DNA of 7,148 nucleotides from Candidatus Poseidoniaceae archaeon (GTDB lineage Archaea > Thermoplasmatota > Poseidoniia > Poseidoniales > Poseidoniaceae): contig JAKURJ010000084.1 of assembly GCA_022452125.1 (NCBI GenBank), positions 1 to 7,148 on the forward strand. Reading direction: 5' to 3'. A program made the translations under genes and the position numbers. The notes beneath the pieces were generated by a model. It worked only from the letters and a program-made list of their open reading frames with translations, did not search any database and was not told the DNA's origin. Of the stretch, positions 1-4,512 are shown one piece after another (within the stretch, counting starts at the first letter, position 1; each line of letters begins with the position of its first letter).

Positions 1-153
1 GATATGTTCATCAGTCTCTCCGATAGTCTCTCCGATTCGCTTGAAGTTCCAGGGGTGTCTTGGTGCACGGATTGTGAACCATCTTTTGTTCTTCCACTTA
101 TCACGCTGCTTACGTGCTGCTGCACGTGCTTTTGCACTCAACTTCTTTGCCAT
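1..153 (-). CDS. rps3ae: 30S ribosomal protein eS1 (S3Ae), N-terminal 51 codons only
   Basis: This is the start of the archaeal/eukaryotic-type small-subunit ribosomal protein eS1 (S3Ae), a platform protein of the 30S subunit. The gene runs off the left edge of the window, so only 51 residues are visible, out of roughly 200 in the family. The translation opens with a Lys/Arg/Ala-rich tail (MAKKLSAKARAAARKQ). The family core follows: DKWKNKRWFTIRAP at about residues 18-31, then two IGET repeats at about residues 40-47. The pattern DxWKxKxWFxIxAP plus IGET is what I recognise as eS1. The ATG at 153 is chosen because an in-frame TGA lies five codons upstream and a good Shine-Dalgarno-like match precedes it. 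It has its own TATA-like box and is separated from pdxS by 106 bases, so independent transcription is likely. Confidence 0.85.
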   Translation of the reverse strand, partial: MAKKLSAKARAAARKQRDKWKNKRWFTIRAPRHPWNFKRIGETIGETDEHI

Positions 154-156
154 TCG

Positions 157-165
157 GATCAACTC
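157..165 (-). promoter_or_regulatory. Ribosome binding site of eS1
   Basis: The minus strand reads GAGTTGATC, ending three bases before the ATG. It differs by one base from GAGGTGATC, the complement of the archaeal 16S rRNA 3' end. The G-rich core sits 7-9 bases from the start, which supports the ATG at 153. Confidence 0.5.
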
Positions 166-172
166 TCAGATT

Positions 173-188
173 GCGGGGGCTACCCCAC
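173..188 (-). promoter_or_regulatory. GC-rich hairpin in the predicted eS1 leader
   Basis: On the minus strand GTGGGG pairs with CCCCGC, giving six pairs including one G-U, around a four-base loop UAGC. The TATA-like box at 211-220 predicts transcription to begin near position 190, so the hairpin would sit at the extreme 5' end of the eS1 mRNA. A role in mRNA stability or translational control is only inferred. Confidence 0.35.
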
Positions 189-210
189 TAGCAACTCCCC
201 GACCAACATG

Positions 211-220
211 GCCTATATGA
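211..220 (-). promoter_or_regulatory. TATA-like promoter element of eS1
   Basis: The minus strand reads TCATATAGGC in the gap between pdxS and eS1. An archaeal TATA box lies about 25 bases before the transcription start, which would put the start near 190 and give a leader of about 37 nt before the ATG at 153. The match to a TATA box is moderate; there is no other candidate in this gap. Confidence 0.4.
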
Positions 221-259
221 AAGGGATAGATGAGTGGAAATCCACCCTCTGGAGCCTGC

Positions 260-1261
260 TCACCAGCCTCTTTGGTCTAATCGGACTTCTAGAGTCTCTA
301 ATTCGTCGCCGCGCATAGGTGCTCCAGCCATCATTCCCATGGCTTCTGCAACCTTATCGGGGTCATCATAGTGAGCTGTTGCCATAACAATTGCATCAGC
401 CATTGTCATTGGGTCTTCAGACTTGAAAATCCCAGAACCAACGAATACACCGTCAACTCCCATTTGCATCATCAAGGAAGCGTCAGCAGGAGTTGGTATT
501 CCACCTGCACAGAATGTTACTACAGGGAGTCTTCCCATCTCTGCGACCTCGACTAAAATGTCACGAATGCCACCATGCATTTCATCATCGATTTCTCCAA
601 ATGGAGTTAGGTTAGATGTCCCTGGTAATTCGCTAGATTCTGCAAGTACCCTGTAACGGTCCATGATTAAGTTCGCAGCATCATCTAACCCTGAATCATC
701 CAAAGTTTGCACTTGGCGGATTTCTTGGTCAATCAGTCTAGCGTGAGTAACCGCAGCCACGACGTTTCCTGTACCTGCTTCACCTTTGGTTCGGATCATT
801 GCTGCACCCTCGTAAATGCGCCTGACAGCTTCGCCAAGACCAGTTGCACCGCAGACGAATGGAATGTCATGCTCGTTTTTGTTGATGTGGAAGTAAGCGT
901 CAGCAGGTGTGAGTACTTCGGATTCATCCACCATATCAACACCCAAAGCCTGCAAGACTTGAGATTCAGCCTCATGACCAATTCTCGACTTGGCCATTAC
1001 AGGAATGGAAGTACATTCGATTATTCCTTTAATCATGTCTGGGTGCGAGGTTCTCGCAACTCCTCCCGCTTTTCTGATGTCCGCAGGAACTCTTTCTAAG
1101 GCCATTACTGATACCGCACCTGCGGCCTCGGCTACAGCCGCTTGGTCTGGAGTTACAACATCCATGATTACTCCGCCTTGGAGCATAGATGCGAAACCGC
1201 GCTTTAACAAATCGTCAGCATGACGGAGGGACTTGATATCGTTATCAGTATTCATTGCCAT
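260..1261 (-). CDS. pdxS: Pyridoxal 5'-phosphate synthase, lyase subunit PdxS
   Basis: PdxS makes pyridoxal 5'-phosphate from ribose 5-phosphate, glyceraldehyde 3-phosphate and ammonia. The ammonia normally comes from the glutaminase PdxT, which is not in this window. The protein is a TIM barrel, typically assembled as a dodecamer in the cytoplasm. Counting from the TTG at 1264 (one residue longer than this call), key sites are Asp35 in GVIMDV, Lys92 in IPVMAKSRIGH and Lys160 in AAMIRTKGEAGTGN. Their spacings (57 and 68) match Asp24, Lys81 and Lys149 of the Bacillus enzyme, so both Schiff-base lysines are present. The protein has about 333 residues against about 294 in bacteria; the excess is the known archaeal insert at about 186-235. 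It ends in the family's RGW tail. Start: TTG 1264, ATG 1261 and ATG 1255 are possible. A run of seven G lies 3 bases before 1261 and 9 bases before 1255, so 1255 is a real alternative. Confidence 0.95.
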   Translation of the reverse strand: MAMNTDNDIKSLRHADDLLKRGFASMLQGGVIMDVVTPDQAAVAEAAGAVSVMALERVPADIRKAGGVARTSHPDMIKGIIECTSIPVMAKSRIGHEAESQVLQALGVDMVDESEVLTPADAYFHINKNEHDIPFVCGATGLGEAVRRIYEGAAMIRTKGEAGTGNVVAAVTHARLIDQEIRQVQTLDDSGLDDAANLIMDRYRVLAESSELPGTSNLTPFGEIDDEMHGGIRDILVEVAEMGRLPVVTFCAGGIPTPADASLMMQMGVDGVFVGSGIFKSEDPMTMADAIVMATAHYDDPDKVAEAMGMMAGAPMRGDELETLEVRLDQRGW

Positions 1262-1264
1262 CAA

Positions 1265-1271
1265 CCCCCCC
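1265..1271 (-). promoter_or_regulatory. G-run ribosome binding site of pdxS
   Basis: Seven consecutive G on the minus strand precede the pdxS starts. It could pair imperfectly with the pyrimidine-rich 16S rRNA 3' end. Spacing is 3 nt to the ATG at 1261 and 9 nt to the ATG at 1255, so the site bears directly on the choice of start. Confidence 0.35.
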
Positions 1272-1282
1272 TGCGGGATTTA

Positions 1283-1310
1283 CTTCATGAAGATATGTTA
1301 TGCTTCATGA
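1283..1310 (-). promoter_or_regulatory. pdxS promoter: TATA-like box flanked by a direct repeat
   Basis: The minus strand carries a TATA-like stretch (AACATATCT, about 1291-1299), some 34-40 bases upstream of the possible pdxS starts. The octamer TCATGAAG (plus-strand CTTCATGA) lies on each side of it, at 1283-1290 and 1303-1310, exactly 20 bases apart, or about two helical turns. The copy nearer pdxS extends to a perfect 10-base palindrome CTTCATGAAG (1283-1292). The other overlaps the region next to the ferredoxin stop codon. Repeats bracketing a TATA box suggest an operator, but this is inferred from position alone. Confidence 0.4.
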
Positions 1311-1311
1311 T

Positions 1312-1587
1312 TTAGTCGCCTAGCACAGGTGTGTCTCCAGTTGCAATTTCTGCGTCCTGAGATTCTTCCTCATTGCGGTCGATCCAAGCCTCTTCTTCGT
1401 CTGGGACATCAGTATCTGCGAAGATTGCATCAACAGGACATTCTGGGACACATGCACCACAATCAATGCACTCGTCTGGGTCAATGATAAGGTAAGTGTC
1501 TGCTTCTCTGAACGCTTCAACTGGACAAACAGCAACGCATTCCTGATATTTGTGGTCAACACATGCGGATGTAACTACGTGGGTCAT
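1312..1587 (-). CDS. Seven-iron ferredoxin ([3Fe-4S][4Fe-4S])
   Basis: This is a small soluble electron carrier of 91 residues, related to Azotobacter FdI-type seven-iron ferredoxins. The first motif is Cys9-x7-Cys17-x3-Cys21-Pro and the second is Cys40-x2-Cys43-x2-Cys46-x3-Cys50-Pro. By analogy with FdI, Cys9, Cys17 and Cys50 hold a [3Fe-4S] cluster, and Cys21, Cys40, Cys43 and Cys46 hold a [4Fe-4S] cluster. The stretch YLIIDPDECIDCGAC is typical of this type. The position that is cysteine in CxxC-type first motifs, and in FdI (Cys11), is His12 here. After about residue 57 the chain ends in a very acidic tail. The ATG at 1587 has GGAG eight bases upstream and its own TATA box. Its redox partner cannot be told from the neighbours, which are not obvious redox enzymes. 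Confidence 0.9.
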   Translation of the reverse strand: MTHVVTSACVDHKYQECVAVCPVEAFREADTYLIIDPDECIDCGACVPECPVDAIFADTDVPDEEEAWIDRNEEESQDAEIATGDTPVLGD

Positions 1588-1619
1588 GGGAAACTCTCCA
1601 GCAGGCCCTCGAGGTTGTA

Positions 1620-1629
1620 CGATATAATG
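1620..1629 (-). promoter_or_regulatory. TATA box of the ferredoxin gene
   Basis: The minus strand reads CATTATATCG, a good archaeal TATA box centred near 1624, 37 bases before the ferredoxin ATG. The expected transcription start is near 1598, giving a leader of about 11 nt that begins close to the GGAG at 1596-1599. It lies just downstream of the stop codon of the preceding gene, so the ferredoxin is probably transcribed on its own. Confidence 0.55.
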
Positions 1630-1635
1630 GCTTGC

Positions 1636-2103
1636 TCAAACGCCCGGATTTTCAGGGAGACCTAATTTTTGAGCGGCTGAGATTGCATCTTCCAATGTTT
1701 CTGCTGCTACATCCATCGGTTCATTTCCAGGATAGACTTCCAACTTTGCCCTTCCTTTGACAGTTGGCCTGTCACCTGGCACGGTTAAGGAAATTCTTCC
1801 AGCAAGTAGTTCCAATAGATCTAAGCGAATGTGTATGACGTTATCATCATCCATTCTGGAATCTAATTCATTCTTCAGTTGACTAAGTACTAACCCGCCT
1901 AATCTAGCGAGAGATTTGGTAGCTTGTCCTCTTTTCTTAAGTTCTGCAGATATGATATGAATTGCAGAACCGTGATATGAGTTCATTCGCTCAATTTCAA
2001 CTGCGTCATCGTCACCGACTAGCCATGAAAGTGCAGCAGCGTGGACATACTCATCCTCCAGTCCACTTGCCGTGGACTTCCAAGACACGTGGTGCACTCC
2101 CAT
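1636..2103 (-). CDS. COG1325-type RNA-binding protein (predicted archaeal exosome-associated subunit)
   Basis: The 155-residue product resembles the archaeal COG1325 family (RNA-binding, predicted exosome-associated), which is conserved but poorly characterised. Recognition rests on the ordered pattern. An N-terminal strand-helix comes first (VHHVSWKSTA then EDEYVHAAAL). The segment YHGSAIHIISAELKKR follows at about 43-58, where the family has a YGNPI-like motif and a conserved strand. An amphipathic helix leads to LDSRMDDDN at about 80-88. Then come IHIRLDLLELLAGRISL at about 90-106 (family LYLRxDKQxAxLGxL) and KGRAKLEVYPG at about 116-126. The family's usual Asp-Lys-Gln is replaced by DLLELLAG here, so the match is clear in layout but divergent in detail. 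The product is likely cytoplasmic, with no signal or membrane segment. It starts 35 bases after the small upstream gene and may be cotranscribed with it. The ATG at 2103 lacks a strong ribosome site. Confidence 0.7.
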   Translation of the reverse strand: MGVHHVSWKSTASGLEDEYVHAAALSWLVGDDDAVEIERMNSYHGSAIHIISAELKKRGQATKSLARLGGLVLSQLKNELDSRMDDDNVIHIRLDLLELLAGRISLTVPGDRPTVKGRAKLEVYPGNEPMDVAAETLEDAISAAQKLGLPENPGV

Positions 2104-2138
2104 ACTCGACTCGAGTCACTGATAGATGATGAGCATTG

Positions 2139-2384
2139 TCAATCAAGCGGGTGGTCCACGCCTTCTTCACCAAGAGTCCATCTCAAAGTCTTGATTACAC
2201 CGTCTAGGGCTTTGTGGTTTCTAGCAGCTTCTTTCATACCGTCCCTGTCGCCGTCTTTGCTACACTGGTCGAACCATTTTTTCCACTGGTCTCTCCTAGC
2301 AATAGCCTTGTCCAACATTTCTTCGATTTCACTCCAAGAACGGTCGTAACTTCGTACCGGTTCACGTCCACCTTCGGTGCCCAT
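2139..2384 (-). CDS. Small hypothetical helical protein (81 residues)
   Basis: I do not recognise this protein. It has 81 residues, is highly charged and is predicted mostly helical. After a short flexible start (GTEGGREPVRSYD) a helix runs over about 17-43 (WSEIEEMLDKAIARRDQWKK). A second begins after a Gly/Asp-rich turn (KDGDRDG) and covers about 48-73 (MKEAARNHKALDGVIKTLRW). It reads as a two-helix hairpin without cysteines, signal peptide or membrane segment. I chose the ATG at 2384 over the in-frame TTG at 2399, because the TATA box at 2405-2413 is centred 25 bases from this ATG and so predicts transcription to begin at it. The downstream COG1325-like gene follows after 35 bases, so a shared transcript, and perhaps an RNA-related role, is possible but unproven. 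Confidence 0.65.
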   Translation of the reverse strand: MGTEGGREPVRSYDRSWSEIEEMLDKAIARRDQWKKWFDQCSKDGDRDGMKEAARNHKALDGVIKTLRWTLGEEGVDHPLD

Positions 2385-2404
2385 GAAACTCGGCGACAAT
2401 CAAG

Positions 2405-2413
2405 GGTATAAGA
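2405..2413 (-). promoter_or_regulatory. TATA box for a probably leaderless transcript
   Basis: The minus strand reads TCTTATACC, centred near 2409 in the 49-base gap between the nucleotidyltransferase stop and the small gene. Its centre is 25 bases from the ATG at 2384, the usual archaeal distance from TATA to transcription start, and no Shine-Dalgarno sequence precedes that ATG. Both points suggest a leaderless mRNA. Confidence 0.5.
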
Positions 2414-2433
2414 AGCAGACGCCGACTTGTCAC

Positions 2434-3465
2434 TCAACGTCTTTCATTTTCCAAATCGATGACGATGTGGTTTTCATCTCCAATTACGCAATTGAGTATC
2501 CTAGAATCGATAACAGAATTTTCACCAACAATTGATGATTCTGAAACTCCATTGATTCTAGAATTTGCCATAACAACTGAATTCACTGCTGCGCCATTGA
2601 CCGAAGAACCAGATAGAATAATTGATTTTGAAATATGGCCACTGACAGATGCTGTACTACTGATGAATGAGCCATCTGGCAAAACTTCACCATCAGGCAT
2701 TGGGAAAGGCAACTCATCTCTTTTTTCTATCAAAGCCATTTGTGCATTGTGCAGTTCAAATGGGTGACCAACATCGAACCAGATTCCGTCGACTGTCTTT
2801 GCATACATGGGCCAACCACGAGACAGAATATCGGGGAACAATTGCTTGGAAAAATCGTATTTCTCACCCTTAGGTACAAGTTCCATTACTTCAGGTTCGA
2901 TGATGTACAAACCAGCATTTATCAAGTTTGAAAATGCTTCACCAGGGGTTGGTTTCTCCTTGAATTTCGTGATAAATCCCTCAGATAGATTTGAATCTAT
3001 TTGCCCTTGTTTTTCACTAGACAGCCCCACGATCCCAAATTCAGTGGGGTCGTTCACTTCCCACAGAGCCATCGTTACTTTCGCTCCAGAACTACGATGG
3101 GATTCTAACAAATCTGCTACATCGAATGATGCTACGGAGGCGCCGGATCCAACTACGAATGTTTCCGTCAGTTCATCAGAAAGCAAATTTACACTTCCAG
3201 CCGTGCCCATTGGAGATTCTTCTTGGTTGACTCTGCTAGGTACATTCCAAGAATCAACATGTGAGACTAGTTGCTCGCCTTGATAGCCTGTGGTAACAAT
3301 GATTTCTGACAATCCTGCTGCAACCATTGCATCTTTCACATAATCTATGACAGGCCGACCTAGAACTGGTACCATCGGCTTTGGACGGTTCTCTGTTAAT
3401 GGCATTAGACGGGTGCCTCGGCCCCCGGCCATGATTATGCCAAGCAGTTTCTCACTTCCTTCCAC
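2434..3465 (-). CDS. Sugar-1-phosphate nucleotidyltransferase with C-terminal left-handed beta-helix
   Basis: This family transfers a nucleotidyl group from an NTP to a sugar 1-phosphate, for example making GDP-mannose, UDP-glucose or dTDP-glucose for glycan and lipid synthesis in the cytoplasm. The exact substrate cannot be read from the sequence. Residues 8-240 form the nucleotidyltransferase domain, with IIMAGGRGTRLMPLT (10-24), RPKPMVPV (27-34), PMGTAG (85-90), KEKP (169-172), NAGLYIIEP (183-191) and WFDVGHP with Asp231. Residues about 255-335 are imperfect hexapeptide turns, as in mannose-1-phosphate guanylyltransferase-like proteins. The striking change is GSGAS at 106-110: the family has Gly-Asp here, with the aspartate binding Mg2+, but this protein has Ala109. 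It could be a regulatory or inactive paralogue, or an enzyme using another metal ligand. The GTG start at 3465 overlaps the coiled-coil gene by 14 bases, and no other start keeps the N-terminal strand. Confidence 0.85.
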   Translation of the reverse strand: MEGSEKLLGIIMAGGRGTRLMPLTENRPKPMVPVLGRPVIDYVKDAMVAAGLSEIIVTTGYQGEQLVSHVDSWNVPSRVNQEESPMGTAGSVNLLSDELTETFVVGSGASVASFDVADLLESHRSSGAKVTMALWEVNDPTEFGIVGLSSEKQGQIDSNLSEGFITKFKEKPTPGEAFSNLINAGLYIIEPEVMELVPKGEKYDFSKQLFPDILSRGWPMYAKTVDGIWFDVGHPFELHNAQMALIEKRDELPFPMPDGEVLPDGSFISSTASVSGHISKSIILSGSSVNGAAVNSVVMANSRINGVSESSIVGENSVIDSRILNCVIGDENHIVIDLENERR

Positions 3466-4462
3466 GGGAAGCAGTCATATCGATTCGACGCATTCCTTTC
3501 TTCTTGGAAGAGCGCCCCTTCTTGGCACCAACACCAGCTCTATCTCCAGACATAGTTCCTCCAAAGGTTAGGGAACCAGCACTTAGCAAGTGGTCAACCA
3601 TCGAGTTTGCGACTTTCTCATCTTCTGCTCCGGTCTTCATTTCCTTTGTTACAGAGGCATTGTGGTCGGTAATCCAAGATTCTCTTTCTTCACGAGCAAT
3701 CTTCAATTTGTCGCGTGCTTCATTGACTTCCTTCATCATTTCAGTAATCTTTGTGTGGACTTCATCCGCTTTCTCTCTGCAGGCTAGGAACTCCTTGTGG
3801 AAGCGGTCACCTTCGCCCTTCAAGAAATCACGGTGGGCGAAAAGTTCGTCTAATTCTTTGCTCATTCCCTTCGCTTGTTCCAGGCACGCTACGAAATCCT
3901 TGTGAGCAGCATCAGCTTCTGCTTTCAATTGAGTTATTGCTTCATCACGGTTGGACAAATCTACTTTGATTAATTGGAGTTTTTCGACCTCTGGTTCTAA
4001 TTCTTTCATGCGACGGCGCATGTTTTTGATTTTCTCCATGGTTTCTTTCTCTTTCTTTGAAGACATTCCACCACGAGTTTCGTATGTCTTTTCCATGTTG
4101 TCAACTTCGCTTGCCAACTTGTTGAATTCAAAAGATGCAGACTTCTTGTCATTTCTGTCTCCTCGCTGAGCCTTAGCCTGACCGATTAAGTCACGTATTT
4201 GTGCCTGAATAGCATCTCTTCTTTTCTTGTGAAGGTTCTGCTCAGCCCTAATTGCCTTTACTTCAGCAACAGACATGTCCAACTTTTCACGGTGCTCTTT
4301 GTATTGAGCTTGGATAGCATTTCGCTGCTCTGCGAATCTTTTTCCCTGCTCATTGTGGTTGTTTCTAGCATCGCGTAACTTACGGACTTTTGCTTCCATC
4401 TGATGTAGATGGTCGCGTAGGTCAGTATCCGGACGAGTTTCCTGACTTTCAGGCTCGGTCAT
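3452..4462 (-). CDS. Archaeal coiled-coil protein (COG1340-like)
   Basis: This 336-residue protein is almost entirely charged helix and resembles the uncharacterised archaeal coiled-coil family COG1340, whose cellular role is not established. Heptad-like helix runs from about 15 to 285 with breaks near 100-110 (RGDRNDKKSASFEF) and 129-136 (TRGGMSSK). The break TRGGMSSKKEKE in the middle is where family members have a conserved turn, and this is my main reason for the family call. Two segments recur exactly 35 residues apart: RNAIQAQ/RDAIQAQ (47 and 82) and HKDFVACLE/HKEFLACRE (187 and 222). After residue 295 a Gly/Ser-rich linker leads to a strongly basic tail (KKGRSSKKKGMRR), which could bind nucleic acid or membrane phosphates. 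There is no signal peptide. The ATG at 4462 lies 50 bases after the membrane-protein gene. The stop overlaps the nucleotidyltransferase start, so translation of the two is probably coupled. Confidence 0.75.
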   Translation of the reverse strand: MTEPESQETRPDTDLRDHLHQMEAKVRKLRDARNNHNEQGKRFAEQRNAIQAQYKEHREKLDMSVAEVKAIRAEQNLHKKRRDAIQAQIRDLIGQAKAQRGDRNDKKSASFEFNKLASEVDNMEKTYETRGGMSSKKEKETMEKIKNMRRRMKELEPEVEKLQLIKVDLSNRDEAITQLKAEADAAHKDFVACLEQAKGMSKELDELFAHRDFLKGEGDRFHKEFLACREKADEVHTKITEMMKEVNEARDKLKIAREERESWITDHNASVTKEMKTGAEDEKVANSMVDHLLSAGSLTFGGTMSGDRAGVGAKKGRSSKKKGMRRIDMTASRGRK

Positions 4463-4512
4463 GATTTCTGCGACAACATATCGGTTTTCAATGCTACGAT
4501 TACAAAATCAAG

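Noticed and set aside
232..247. Possible terminator hairpin after pdxS
   Set aside because: A six-pair stem with loop ATTT follows the pdxS stop by 13 bases on the minus strand, but no T-run follows it, so I do not call it a terminator.
4..318. Open frame on the plus strand over the left end
   Set aside because: It lies opposite the eS1 start and the end of pdxS, both clear by homology; its serine/cysteine/leucine-rich translation is typical of an antisense shadow.
707..1099. Long plus-strand open frame inside pdxS
   Set aside because: It is wholly antisense to conserved pdxS sequence with all catalytic residues in place, and its translation shows no recognisable domain.
2234..2437. Minus-strand open frame overlapping the small gene in another frame
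   Set aside because: It runs across the TATA box and overlaps the more plausible 81-residue frame; composition and context favour the latter.
2807..3283. 158-codon plus-strand open frame opposite the nucleotidyltransferase
   Set aside because: The minus-strand frame has clear family motifs; the plus-strand translation has no coherent motif and no ribosome site or promoter that I can see.
3452..3465. Frameshift joining the coiled-coil protein and nucleotidyltransferase into one gene
   Set aside because: Each product is complete: the nucleotidyltransferase starts just before its conserved first strand, and the coiled-coil protein ends after a typical basic tail.
4463..4512. Separate promoter for the coiled-coil gene
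   Set aside because: GATATG near 4480 is too close to the ATG, and TTTTGTAAT near 4504 is a poor TATA match, so I cannot support a promoter here.
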